A stretch of 64,000 bases of DNA from Phymatolithon calcareum (taxonomy: Eukaryota; Rhodophyta; Florideophyceae; Hapalidiales): assembly GCA_977006965.1 (NCBI GenBank), contig OZ345354.1, forward strand, positions 3,472,001 through 3,536,000, written 5' to 3'. Of this stretch, positions 29,859 to 41,287 are shown in pieces. The translations under genes were made by a program, and so were the position numbers. Under the pieces are notes generated by a model, which worked only from the letters and a program-made list of their open reading frames with translations, had not been told where the DNA came from and searched no databases. Each line of letters starts with the position of its first letter. The stretch's first letter is position 1.

Positions 29859-31346
29859 GGGGGCTGCGGGAATCTCGATATTTCCCGCTTGTGAACGAAA
29901 CCCAAATGGTACTGTAGAAGGCAGAGGGATTTCAACAGCGCTGAAGTATTGAATGCAGAAAGCCTGCTTCCATTTTTTCCATTTCAATAACTAAGACCAG
30001 GGAGTGTTATGGGGGGCAGTAACACGAACCCCTTATCATACCGATTTTTTGGATTTGCGTCTATAGTGTGTGTTTGATATAATTTTGCAGAGATTAATTG
30101 CTTCATAAAAAGAAGAATGAAAGCTGAAAATATGGCCCTCGTTCCAGGAACATTGGGAGTTGCCAATGTAGCGGTCGCTCTCGTTGCAGTATTCGATTTT
30201 GTGGTGAAAAACAATAGAAATATTCTGTAAACAAGAGTTATTATTGATACAGCTTGAACTCATAATTTTTGCCGGCACATCAATGTCATGCTTTTGCAGA
30301 CAAGTTTTGAAACAAAAAAAATCAGTGTTACTCCCCCCCCCCATAACATTCCCCTGCTAAGACGGAATGTAAGCTGCCTCACATAATATAAATTTTTATG
30401 AAATGCTGTGTTTTTCAAACGAAACGGTTTCGGGAACATGATTTTGAATTTTACTTTACATAAACTATAACGCATTGAAAGGCGACAGCTTCCGTGACAG
30501 AAAAATATCCTTGGGGGATCAAATGTTATCCCGTGATAAAAATACTATCCCGGGATAAAAATATTATCCCGGGATAAAAATATTAGCTCGGGATAATTCT
30601 GCTATCTCGTCCCAGCTAATTTTACAAACTTTACAGTGCTCCACCGCCAAATCTACTACCAGTCATCCAATCACATTTACATATTTGAAAAGATGATGTT
30701 TCCAGGATTCTGACGCAATTTGTTTCATAAAAATAGCAGGTGGAGAAATGCAAAATGCCCGCAGCGGGATAAGCAAAAACAGGCCAAGAACGGCGATTTT
30801 TAGAATTTTCAAGGACGGGCATATCTGTCCCTCGTAATTATTTCCCACTATTTTCTTCCCCAATAGTGAGATTAAGCGCCTCTTAATCCTCAACCTGTTT
30901 TATGGGTCCGATTGAGCTCGAATACATGTAAAATCCTGCCGCCGAAAATACGCTATAGCGTATATCCCGCGGGATAAATGTGTAGCAAGGGATAACATAT
31001 TGCAAATCTCTCTAAAGGCGGCTCTCGGAGTCATGTGAACGAACCTTTCACAGTCAAGCTCACAATTCACGTATCACAAGATCTGTATCGCAAGGGCCCA
31101 ACTCTTCTCATCTTCTTCAAAGTTATGTGAGAGCATCATGATCCACGTCCTTACAAACCCTCCAATTGTATGATATGCTACAAATGCTACGAAAGGGGGT
31201 GGTCCAATCTAATATGAAACGGATTACTGTACTATATTTTGATATTCACAGTTCAGGGGACAGAAAGAGGTAGTAGGTCGTCTATGATAACATGCCTGCT
31301 GACACTTTGTCTGTCCGTATTATATGGCGAGTTTCCCGCAGCCCCC
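29859..31346. mobile_element. Non-autonomous element with Harbinger-like termini
   Basis: The left end GGGGGCTGCGGGAATCTCG and the right end read inward GGGGGCTGCGGGAAACTCG match at 18 of 19 positions. They are close to the ends of the autonomous-looking Harbinger at 15549-18545 (GGGGGTTGCAGGAA and GGGGTTGCGGGAA). ATCAT occurs next to both ends (29851-29855 and 31350-31354), a possible 5-bp duplication. Inside there is no gene; the interior is AT-rich with the ATCCCGGGATAAAA array. The likely source of transposase is a relative of the 15.5-kb element. Confidence 0.7.
30527..30600. repeat. 19-bp tandem repeat with ATCCCGGGAT core
   Basis: TATCCCGTGATAAAAATAC, TATCCCGGGATAAAAATAT, the same again, then a decayed fourth unit, at 30527, 30546, 30565 and 30584. 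The core ATCCCGGGAT is a 10-bp palindrome. A related ATCCCGCGGGAT lies at about 30964. It sits inside the non-autonomous element and may be a subterminal binding array. Confidence 0.8.
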
Positions 31347-31461
31347 AGTATCATCGAATGGGAAAAGACCACCATGGCTTCGTTAGTTTTCTAGCCTCCA
31401 AGTTTTCATACTGTATCCGACATCAGCATGATTAATTCCCTTTTCTACGTTCCCAATCTCA

Positions 31462-31705
31462 CTGAGGGCCGATGAACGAATACTGCAGTATTCGTTCATG
31501 TAGTTCTCAACCAGGAAAATGGGAAATGGAGAAAATGGGAACGCCAATATGTCCAGTAGAATACGTGCACTTGTGGAATTGAACCTGATGGAAGCAGAAG
31601 AAGTAAAATTTCACAAATGCAGGTTTTCTATTGGACGTACTCTCGTTCCCAATTTCTCATTTTCCCATTTTCCGGATTGGGAACTATTCGTTCATCGGCC
31701 CTCAG
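31462..31705. mobile_element. Foldback/MITE element of 244 bp
   Basis: Perfect 21-bp terminal inverted repeats: CTGAGGGCCGATGAACGAAT plus A at 31462-31482, matched by 31685-31705. A 28-bp palindrome overlaps the left terminus (ATGAACGAATACTGCAGTATTCGTTCAT-like, about 31472-31499). Inner arms around 31500-31545 and 31643-31684 are also complementary at most positions (AGGAAAATGGGAAATG versus CATTTTCCCATTTTCC). The whole element can therefore fold into one long stem. No target duplication is obvious. Confidence 0.7.
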
Positions 31706-33870
31706 GGCCGATGAATAAGAAAAGGAAGCAGATTCATTTACACTTCGATCTCTGGGACTCATCATTCTGCGAGTCGACGACTGTTGACATGGTTTCGGCG
31801 CCAAGAAGCAGGCATCTTTCAGGGGTGACTTTTCCAAGAACCTCTTTCCTGGTAGAATTGCAGAGATTGACCAGCAGCTACTTGTCCATGCGTTCAAAAT
31901 GTTAATCCTAGGGTTTGATTATGGAGTGAAAGGGCCCGAAATGACCAAATCCCGATCTGTTATACTATGCCACCACTCTGCTGCATATACGCGGGGGAAA
32001 AAGAGATACGTTCTGGTGCTGTCAGTACCGGAATGAATCAGGAGAAGAAAAATGAGTTTTTGGGGAACTACTCAAGGGATCCCCGACTTCCAAATGTACG
32101 ACATCGTCAATTGACATTCAACTGTGTGTTCAGCCCTAACCCACCACGAAGCGCCTCACTGCCCCACGGCAAATATGGCGTTATAGTGGCAAACCATATG
32201 GACACACTCGAGGAGCTCAGTTCATGATATCTTAAGACAGAAGAGGTTATCAAGATGATAGGAAACCTCTTGAATAGATGCTGTTCCTCACAATCATCTT
32301 CGACGACGACATAGAGCGGTAAATCCAACGAAATATAGCTATATGAAACCGGCCAAGTGAGCGAACGCAAGCTCTCCGTCCATCTTCAAATTCTGGCAAG
32401 AGAACAGTGACGAATTTCCCACTGGACGAGATTCTTTGACTCTAGATCTGTCAGATATATAGCTCTGATAGATAGTAGCGACTGGAACGCAGCTCTCTTA
32501 GTCTTAGGAATGCTGTAGAGAGACCCAACAGTCCCAGAAGCGAAGTTTCCAGCCTTTTTCAGCGTTGCCGAACACCGCCACGTCAATGGAGCAGAGCGAG
32601 CCTACGTTTGCATTATTGAAGTGTTCCCTTGACGCACTGCGAGGTATTTGGAAGTACGCTCCAAAAGTAACCCATAGCTCTTACATGCGAACACCACGTG
32701 TTTAGTAAAAAGAAATGGAAAATTGCAACTATGGCCCCAGTATGGTTTTGCGGCGCGCGAGGGTTGCCTTCATATAAGCAAGTAAAATTGACATCAACTT
32801 GGGAGAAAGCTATTCGAGATATGCCTCAAAGCTCAACAATGCTCTCGCCCAGCATCGTGGATCACCAGGTGCATAAAACCAGCAAAAGATGCCTGCCAAG
32901 AATCGATAACGAAAAAGCATGGTCCTGCGGACTCATCTATTGAACCGCCAGTACGCTGCCCTTTTCCGGAGGGGAACAATAGTCCCGCATATTCGTAAGC
33001 CCACAAGAGTAACGTGGGAAGACGGGAGCTCGGCTTTCGGAAATATTTCTTGGAGGATATGACTGCTACAGCAACATGAAGCCAGGGAACCCATCAAAGG
33101 CAACTTCGAATTGCAGGGTATCGGGAAGAGCTAGAAAATAGTTAAAAATAGAGCTGGCTTGATGAGCCAAGAGTACCAAACAGCAAGGTAAACGCCTTTA
33201 AGCACATTGATAGTCTTTCTACACTGCGCAAAGCGATAGTATTTGCACCCCATGCCCCACCGAACTACACAATGGACTAAGCGTTACCCGTATATTCGTA
33301 AGAATGTGAGGCTTATCAAGAGACAAGACTTTTTAATTGAAGTTTATTTTTAAAAAATAAACTTCAATTAAAAACTTTTGTCTGTTGAAGAATAATGGAG
33401 TCCGTTCCCTGGTGCTGCAGCTTGCCCATTTTCTATTCCGTCCGTCTAGAGCCAATGCATAAACCCGCTTGAGCATTTTGAGGCTCAATTATGACCTCTC
33501 CACTGTTTCCATGCTTCTGGCTGTCTCTATGCCCCTTCCTTCTGCTATAGAGACTTTATGAGGTCTGCAGTAAAGAAGATGGAACCGCACAGCATGGCGG
33601 TCGATAGCTGTTGCACCAACTCCACGACTCCTGTTTGCTATATAGAGATTTTCGTCCCACCCACCTCCGCGCTCGTCGGGCAGGGTCTACGAAGAATGCC
33701 ACACGTCTATACATCATTCCTCTGCCATTCTATGTTGCCCCTGCGCAATGGTTTCCCTTCTGATTCTCTGAGCTACCCCTCGTTGCAATACAGGCATTCT
33801 TCAAATTCACGATCTATTCCTAGTTAAAAAACCACGCTGAGAAGCACTGTACACCACAGCCACTGTCGCA
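31706..33870. other. Gene-free stretch with a hairpin and recurring motif
   Basis: No supported gene. It contains the hairpin at 33322-33382 and two copies of a C(C/A)CG(T/C)ATATTCGTAAG motif (about 32982 and 33284); a third, GCCCGTATATTCGTATG, is at 39494. These may be scraps of one repeat family. Confidence 0.4.
33322..33382. repeat. AT-rich hairpin with 22-bp arms
   Basis: TTTTTAATTGAAGTTTATTT and its complement face each other almost without a loop (centre about 33353). The outer GACAAGA/TTTTGTC pairing extends the stem to about 29 bp with one bulge. Confidence 0.75.
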
Positions 33871-35007
33871 ATGATATCACCATCCTCCTCCTCGAGAACT
33901 GCCGTCATTCTGCTTGTCAGCATCGCATTGCTTTTGCTAACTAACCCTGATGGAAGCGCACCAGGAGACAGGCAGCATGAAGTCCGCTCTACCAAGCGCA
34001 AACTTGCTCATTCTTTTGCTGGAACAAAAGCCGCACGAGTTTATCAGCTAGCAATCTTCGTTCAAGTGTCCAACACAACATTGGCACATCTCCCGCGTCT
34101 ACTGCGCCGCATTTGGCACGAGGGAAACCTCTACGCCATACACTTCGACATGCTAATTGACCCGCGCTCTGCGAAGGCTGCGCTAGTTGCGGCGAACCTA
34201 CCCACCAAGCACGGTGCCGCACTGCCGGACAATGTCCTCGCAATGCCCCAGGAAGTCGTAAATTACCGTGGGGTGAGCATGCTTCTCAACACAATTTCCG
34301 CCATGCAGTTCTTATTGGACGCAGACTCATCGTGGCGCTATTTCATCAACTTATCTTCCTCCGATTATCCTCTAATCTCGCCAAACTTACTCCGTGAACT
34401 ACTCGGTCACGAAGGCCCATCGCGCAACTTCTTCTCCTTCGCCGCACCGGAGACCGCGGCGCGAATGCTCTACAACAGAATGGCTGAATTCCACGTTGAC
34501 GATGCATTGTCCTTCCGGCACCGCAAAAGGCCAGTGGAAACAGTACATGCGCCTAATCCGGTTGCGGCACAGCTCGGATTCTTACCTAGCTATTCGGAGT
34601 CGTGGATGATAAACTCTCGGTCCTTTTGCAACTACGTCGTTGCCAGCCCCGTGGCCCGCAAGACGCTTATCAGTTTTGCGTACTCGTTATCGAGCCCGGA
34701 GCACTATTTTGCCACGCTGGTTCGAAATGACCCGATACATAATGCTACGGTCGTGCCGCACTGCATGCGTCTCATTCTGTGGAAGTTCAAAGGCATGCGG
34801 GCAGTGCAGCATCCGTTTTATCTTGAGGACTTACCCGGCATATATGAGCGTATTGCTAGAAGCCCGCTCTTCTTCGCGCGCAAGTTTCGATATCCAAACT
34901 CTCCGTTGATGGACTTCTTGGATTCACACAGCCGTAATTCAGAGCATGAGCGTGCTGTACGGAACCACTATTATCAGAAAATCGGAATGAAAGCGATGGT
35001 AAAGTAA
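33871..35007 (+). CDS. GT14-type (core-2/I-branching, xylosyltransferase-like) glycosyltransferase
   Basis: 378 residues from the first ATG. Residues 10-23 (AVILLVSIALLLLT) form a signal anchor, giving a type II Golgi membrane protein. The GT14 domain follows: QLAIFVQVSNTTLAHLPRLL (59-78), YAIHFDMLID (88-97), VNYRGVSMLLNTISAM (130-145), YFINLSSSDYPLIS (157-170, the family signature), SYSESWMINSRSFCNYV (240-256) and SPEHYFATLVRND (275-287), where the Glu is the likely base. Family members add xylose or GlcNAc in the secretory pathway; in a red alga a role in cell-wall or glycoprotein decoration is likely but inferred. Length is normal for a compact GT14, and no intron is seen. Confidence 0.85.
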   Translation: MISPSSSSRTAVILLVSIALLLLTNPDGSAPGDRQHEVRSTKRKLAHSFAGTKAARVYQLAIFVQVSNTTLAHLPRLLRRIWHEGNLYAIHFDMLIDPRSAKAALVAANLPTKHGAALPDNVLAMPQEVVNYRGVSMLLNTISAMQFLLDADSSWRYFINLSSSDYPLISPNLLRELLGHEGPSRNFFSFAAPETAARMLYNRMAEFHVDDALSFRHRKRPVETVHAPNPVAAQLGFLPSYSESWMINSRSFCNYVVASPVARKTLISFAYSLSSPEHYFATLVRNDPIHNATVVPHCMRLILWKFKGMRAVQHPFYLEDLPGIYERIARSPLFFARKFRYPNSPLMDFLDSHSRNSEHERAVRNHYYQKIGMKAMVK

Positions 35008-36285
35008 CGATTTCATAAGTAGGTCTTGACGAGATCGGAACGGAACTACCTCCAGGAGATTGCAATCATATGGATTTCCGCAAGAGCAATATTCTATTAG
35101 GAGATTATTAAAGTGCAGCTGATCCCAAACTCTGGGCTTGCTCAGGGAAATTGTCCAAATGTGTAAGCCACGAGTCTCCAATGAAGGTCGTGGAAAAGTA
35201 TTACAAATGGCGAATGCTCTACAGCGAGCAACTCAAACAGCAGCAACTCAAAAGCATCGATTTGGACGGAACTTGGGCTTTTAGTGAGCCAGGAAGCAGT
35301 GGATCTCTTGGAGTCTTAGAAAACACCTGAAGATTCCTTGAAATGGTGCCCGCTCTGATCGTTATGCGGTTGTGATTATTGCAACGCATATTCAGTACAC
35401 TATCTTAAAATTCGAGAAGCTGGACTGAGCAACTTCATTCATGGCAACGCTATTGATGGCGAAGCCTCCGCAAAACTTGTTCCAAGTTTCAGAAAGTCAA
35501 TTGTTGTTCAGAACCCCCATTTCGGGACACACTGTACGGTTTTGGCATTTTCTCGTTCTGGAATTCGAACCGTCATAAACCCAAAGTTGGTTTTGATCAG
35601 CGCGAACCACAACGTTGATCTCATATCTCTTGTCCGCCTATGATGTCCGCTTGCCATCAAAGAGGGAGAAATGTTTTTAATCTAAACACTTGGTGTGTAT
35701 CCAGATTCGATGCCTACGATGGCAAAAGACGCTCGGCAGATACATGGGTATTCAGTTTCTAAAAAAGAAAAAAACTAACACCGGGCAGTCTACAGATCGT
35801 GAAGGGAAGCTAGGCGATCGCAGTCGTATAGCATGTTAATTTGAAGTCTTGAGTCTAAAAACAAGCTAGAGGAAGCGGCCTGGACGACTACAAAGCGGTT
35901 GCTAATGCCGAAGACCTTCAAGAACTTGCTCAGAAGAGGTACTTCTAGTTAACGCTTGCTTCATATCAGCTGTACAGTACTTCCGTTTGGCGTGTATGAG
36001 TTGAGTACAGTCTGATCGGTGTTGCCCATTCGAAATCAGTGTACCAAGAAGAGCTTGCGTTTTCTGCCGTAGCCCCTACAATTGCTGCGGCGACGGCTAC
36101 CGGTTTGCAGCTGGTACCGCGATTGGATCAAGTGTTGAGTTTGTGAGACACCTCCGTGGAGATGTTTTTTTTGCAACTGTTTAGTTGTTTATTTGAAAGC
36201 CCTCATTAACACTCCTAAGACTGTACTGGAGCAGCTTTTCGTAACTTGTTCATTCTAGTATATTGCCTGGTCCCTAATACAGGGA
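35008..36285. other. Intergenic stretch with decayed coding-like frames
   Basis: Short frames look protein-like (around 35395-35640: IREAGLSNFIHGNA, then SFRKSIVVQNPHFGTHC) but are broken by stops. No family was recognised. Confidence 0.3.
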
Positions 36286-36579
36286 CTAGTCGTTCTCCAT
36301 GTTGTCAATTATGGTGACGCTGTAGAGTAGTATGGAGTCTAATGCCTTTTCCGTTCTTAACATCTCTCCGGGGTCCAGTTCATACTTTTTTAGGTTCATG
36401 CGTATGGTCTCCAGGTGGCGCTCTGCTGCCGTTCCGAATGTATTCGATATTAGCGTCGTGCTCACTTTAGGGAACCTTCCGCTTGCATATTTTATGGCCA
36501 GATGTCGATGTCTCACCTTGGCAAACCTGAGGATGGCCGGGATCTCCGTGGAGATGTCGCACATGCACAAGACTTGCAT
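36286..36579 (-). pseudogene. Gene fragment A of a paralogous pair
   Basis: 97 residues ending in FGTAAERHLETIRMNLKKYE and EKALDSILLYSVTIIDNMEND. The C-terminal half matches the fragment at 37100-37325 (FGTKAREHH, EKALDDLLLFSKSLIERMDNE). The family was not recognised; helical and charged. Both copies lack neighbours that would complete a gene. Confidence 0.35.
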
Positions 36580-37099
36580 CTAAGGCGAGATCAAGTTTTT
36601 CTTTCTCTCTTTAATTGCAGGATATATGAGCTACACTTAGTGTCTCAACTTCTAAGGGGCCTCGATGTCGCGAAAAATTTATTCGCCGTTTAGGGAGGAT
36701 GTGTTTCGCAAACCTTTGGTCGTTGAACCCGTGCGAGGTATTGCGGAAACTTGAACGGATCAGCCAACGCCTTGGGCGATGAGCCCGTGCGAGACGTTTC
36801 TGACTATCAACCACAGTCTTGAGCGAATAGCCGGTGCGAAGATGTGTTGACGATGGAAGTTGCGATGAACGCGGGAGAAGAATTCTTGATAAAAACTTGC
36901 CCGGGTTTGTCGGCTACAGGGCGTTTTCTACGTTGTTATTATTATTCAAGTTTATTTTTGAAAAAGCCCCACAGACCTCCGAAGATATGGACCAGGCTTC
37001 CTCTGACGCTATCTATCTTTGTGCAGCTCACGAAACGCGCACCAGAATGGCGGACGGGAAAAGTCAGGATTCAAGGTAATCCTATCTCAGTCCTCTATG

Positions 37100-37325
37100 G
37101 GGTTGTTGGTGCTTCGACTCTACCGCTATTTTCCATGTCTTCTGCGAGTCAATACAGGCCTTCTTCGTTATCCATGCGTTCTATGAGTGACTTGCTAAAT
37201 AGTAAGAGATCGTCTAGCGCCTTTTCTGCTTCCAGTCTTATTTCTCCTTCGAGGTCGTACCCTGCTAGCGTGCGTTCAAGGGTCCCCATAATATGATGCT
37301 CTCTGGCTTTGGTGCCAAATTCGGG
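37100..37325 (-). pseudogene. Gene fragment B of a paralogous pair
   Basis: The minus-strand frame reads KCKTPEFGTKAREHHIMGTL, then YDLEGEIRLEAEKALDDLLL, and stops. It aligns with 36286-36579 over about 50 residues with moderate identity, so the two are old duplicates in the same orientation. Confidence 0.35.
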
Positions 37326-37618
37326 CGTTTTACACTTATCTATCGATCCATTGCTATTACTAATTGACGCATTGGGAACATCATCGGTCCTACAATATGA
37401 TACAGCAAAGAATGTACTGGCTTGCTATCCTTGTCAGGCAATGGCTAAAGTTTACTCGTCTGAATGCAGATGAAGATCTTTTGACTTTCTGCGACACTTG
37501 AAGATGCTCCTGGTCCGATTCATTTTGGGTACTTGCGTAACTGCTTCCCGCGAGTACTGCGGAACACTACTACACGGTGACATCCGTGTGCCCTTCGCAG
37601 AAAGTAATTCAATTCTTG

Positions 37619-37719
37619 CCTGTGACAGGACTCGAACCAGCGACCTCAACAATCTTGGCTGTATCATACCGAAATAGGCGCGAAGGTGCTCGGATGCAGT
37701 TTTACCACTATGCCACAGG
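37619..37719 (-). repeat. tRNA-like sequence, SINE head or tRNA relic
   Basis: On the minus strand CCTGTGG pairs with TCACAGG over 7 bp (one G-U). An A-box-like TGGCATAGTGG lies near the 5' end and a perfect B box GGTTCGAGTCC near the 3' end. The 101-nt length exceeds a normal tRNA by about 25 nt, the D arm is irregular and the T stem has a mismatch. Either an intron-bearing tRNA or, more likely, a tRNA-derived SINE. No anticodon can be assigned safely. Confidence 0.35.
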
Positions 37720-38389
37720 TGGAAGATCATGTTCCAAAACGAGATTTACTCGGAGGATGGCCATCAGGCGGACACTTCGGCGCGGCATATTTGGCTAGGT
37801 CCGACCGCGCCTGTGTCCACCAATAAAGCCAGCTCAAGGGGGCGGCACGGAAAAAGATCGGAAGCAATACGGAAAGTTCTGCTGGATATCACCTACATGG
37901 GTGTATCGCCAGGCTCAAAAGAACCCGACGCCACATGGGAAAGAATAGACCAAGAGAGGAGAGAGAGAGAGAGAGAAAAGAGCTGGAGACATTAGACAGA
38001 AAGGAGGAAAGAAAGACAAGTCAACAAAACAACCAATAGATACGAGACAGCGTAAGCGTGTAGACCACCCCCGGAGCAAACTTTATGAGAACACAAGCGG
38101 TCGTGATGGCCGACACGAGCGTGAGGATACGCCGTGCAGGGGTTGGGCAGATCGACGACGTTTTCGGGGGTAAATAAAAGCAGTCGCGACTCGAACGGAA
38201 AAGAAAGACGGTAGTGCCGCCAACACGAACATTCTGGTGACGAGGACAAGCACGAAATAGTTGCGGGGACTCTACCGGTAGTGCGGAACGAGCACGATCA
38301 CGAGCCTTCGCGAACGAAGAGAAATAAGTTTGATAATATCTGCACAGACGTCGACACGATGCATTCGGTACGAATAAAGAGACGAACAT

Positions 38390-38830
38390 ACAGAAGGGAA
38401 TAAATGTGCAAGAACGAGGTCATCCATGACGCGGCGACCCTGGCTGAGCCGCCGACTTTGGAACGAACGCGGAAAAGGCAAAGGGAAGTTGCGCGCGATT
38501 GCCGCCGTGATGGCTTGGACGGCGAACGTTGCGAACAAGAAGGGGAAGAGCTCCAATTCCGCGTGGTCGAAGGGACTGTCAGGCGAATATGCACGCGCTT
38601 GATCTAAGCAGTCGAGCCGAAATCCGAAGAACTCCCACCTTTCTTTATTCAAAGGAAGACAGCAACTGTCTTACATACTACAGCCGAAGCGAAAAACAGC
38701 TCATAGCCACACGAGAGACAGGTGCTCATATGGCCCAACAGGTCACCTCCTACGAGAGCATGACTATCGCGATCCCAGTTGTGCGGCGTAGAGTCGCGAG
38801 AGGAAAGAGCGTCCTCATTTGACCAGCGAC
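38390..38830 (-). repeat. LTR-like repeat, copy D
   Basis: The reverse strand matches copy C (47195-47640) over most of its length: GGATCGCGATAG, TCTCTCGTGTGGCTATGAGC, a TTTCGCTTCG stretch, GTATGTAAGA (TATA-like), AAAGGTGGGAG, then GCTCGACTGCTTAGATC. GC-rich blocks downstream also correspond (CAGCCAGGGTCGCCG). No coding sequence. Probably a solo LTR or the 5' region of a degraded retroelement. Confidence 0.55.
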
Positions 38831-41287
38831 ATAACAGCGGGCACGATAAGGCGGCCGTAGGCGAGATGCAGAATATCGATAGGATAAGGCCTCCAGAAGA
38901 AATCTCAATGGAGTATTTTAGAGTTATTGAGCTTGCTTCCTGAAAAAGCCATTTCATTTGTTGAGGCGAAGACTGTACAGATAAAACGAGCTGCTATTTG
39001 CGAAATGAATAGGATAGAATGGTGAAAATAGAAGCACAGCTAGCGCCGGGTTTAAGGGAGGCAGAATACAAAATGACTCAGCAATAAAAGACGTCTCATC
39101 AGACTGTCGAACTTTATCAACTTGCATCGTGACCAAACCCGCGTTTGCAAACGTGGTAGCACATGGTACACAAGAAAACAAAACAGCAGTCTGTGGGATT
39201 CTACGGACATTCTTTATATCTATGAGATGCAACATAGAAATTATGGACAAGCTTGAGTTTCGTAAAAAAATTAAGACTTAAATGTTGATCAAATATCGCC
39301 AGTCCCCCCGAACAAGATGTTAGCTTACCCAGTAATTGCAGATGATCAAGTGCCAAATGTCCCACGCAGGGACGTTCAGGTTCCGATGATGGAACACTTG
39401 GGCCTTGATAAACAACCGAGTACATGCTAGGGGCTCAGATAGAATACCAGACATAAGAGTAGAGCCGCCCTAGTGAGGGTACCACCTGAGGAAGCCTTGC
39501 CCGTATATTCGTATGACTGTGGGGCCATAAAAAATTGCAATAAAAAACTTGGGCTTTGATCCACCCTGTGGTAAGCTACCGAAGGCAAATGCACTGTCAC
39601 TTACCAGAAGCAACTACATTCCACATCACAAAGAAGTCATAATAAGTAGAAACAATTTGCAGTTGAGCAGTTTGAAAATGTTGACTGGAATAGGATGCAT
39701 GTGAAAGGTGCCTCCTTTTCTCTGTTCTCTCGCATGGGGCCGTCCAATTCACGAAGAGAAAATTTAAGAAACAGTTTCGAAATTTGAGTCTTCCGTTGAC
39801 ATATCGCCAGCAATTCTATGACGCACCTCCTGAAGGATAAAGTACAGTACTGTACTGTACAGTAGTTCATCATGATGAAAGCGAAGAAGATCAAATTCTT
39901 TCTGATGTAGGACATCCGTAATTCTAAAATTAAATATAATTGGAAGCACGAAAATGCAGAGATTACTAGTCAGAATTGCGCGTGCCGCACATCGGTAAGA
40001 GATAGATCAGATACAATCGAGAGTTTATTACCTTTCTCGTGCTCAGATTTATAGAACCCTACGAAGGTCCACATCAGCATGATGCTGTCGAAGAAAGTTG
40101 CCACACACCATTTAGCCATGTCAATCTGTTATTCTTAAATAAGAGCATCACAGTCTTAAGTTTAAGCGGTCATGACCGCTGGTTTCCAATTCCGGGAACT
40201 GATCATGGCACGAAGTCAACACTGACCATTTCTCGCCGTGCGCTCGTACAGCAGCATTGAGCAGACCAAAAGTAGTTGGTAATTTTTTTCACTGCTTTCT
40301 CAATATACCGTATTTCGCTGATGCTCTCGCATTTATTCCTTTCCGAATCTGGTCGTCGGCGCTGGATTACGAAGTGTCGTCCATTCAGAGCTAGTCAGAC
40401 TGCCTCCGAAATTGCCGTAACGCAGTGAGAACTCGCGGCAGTATGCCAAACGGAGTCACCTGGGATCCATTACTTCTTGTCTTGAGAATGCCTATCCCGC
40501 ACCTCGAACTTTGATCGGTGGTGCGAGATTCAGGCGTACATAGTCGAAGGCCTGTACATACTTAATCCATTTATCCTAAGTTTTTGTATTTGTCGCCGCT
40601 AAGCGCGCCCTCGCGCACAGGAGCGCATTGAATAGGGCTGCCCTGCATGGAACACCGCGATGGGCGGCTGTGTCAAATAGCAGCTTTGGAGTTCCTACTG
40701 TATCATAGTGAACGCAATGCAAAGCTCAATTGGTGCATAGGACATCACTTTGAAGAATGTTCGATTGAGAAGTGGAGTCCGCTTTATGATAATGCTCAAA
40801 ATTTTTAGGTAACCAATTTCGCTAATGCTGTACTGTATTCGATTACGAGGGATTCCGGAGACTTCGCCAAGCATTTTTTACATATGCAGAACACATATAC
40901 AGTATGTATGTGTTCTGAATTTGAAAGCAGACATTGCTTTGAATCTTGTGTTCAATTGGCTAAAGTAACGTTAAGTGCAGTAGTTCTACAGCGATGATGC
41001 AATTTTGTGGATTTCTGACGTCATTTTTCAAGTTCCTTCTGCAATCTGAGGATCTCAAAAACGTAATGCATTTGACGGCTGTTGTAAACGAAGCCTCCTA
41101 TCGCGAATTGTGTGCACACAGTTGAACGCACAATCGGAAAAGAGGTGTTAAGACCTCGTTCGCGGTTTCAGACTCCGGGTTTACAACACTAAAATGCGAT
41201 GCAGATCGGACATCAACAGTTCACTTTCTGCACCTCGCAACATTCCCATCTCTGCTGCAAAAGTCTCCATTATCCAGAACCTGAAAC
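38831..41287. other. Gene-free stretch
   Basis: AT-rich with no supported gene. Minor palindromes occur at about 39842-39861 (GTACAGTACTGTAC type) and about 40890-40920 (CAGAACACATA facing TATGTGTTCTG). Confidence 0.45.

Noticed and set aside
31519-31905. 128-residue plus-strand frame
   Set aside because: Starts inside the foldback element and runs into flanking DNA; no protein character.
33558-33827. 89-residue frame upstream of the glycosyltransferase
   Set aside because: No domain, ends just before the true gene; probably untranslated leader.
35561-35576. TTCGAACC as a Pol III B box
   Set aside because: No flanking stem or A box; chance match.
37945-37985. GAGAGAGA run as a regulatory element
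   Set aside because: Simple-sequence repeat near the LTR-like copy D; no further signal.
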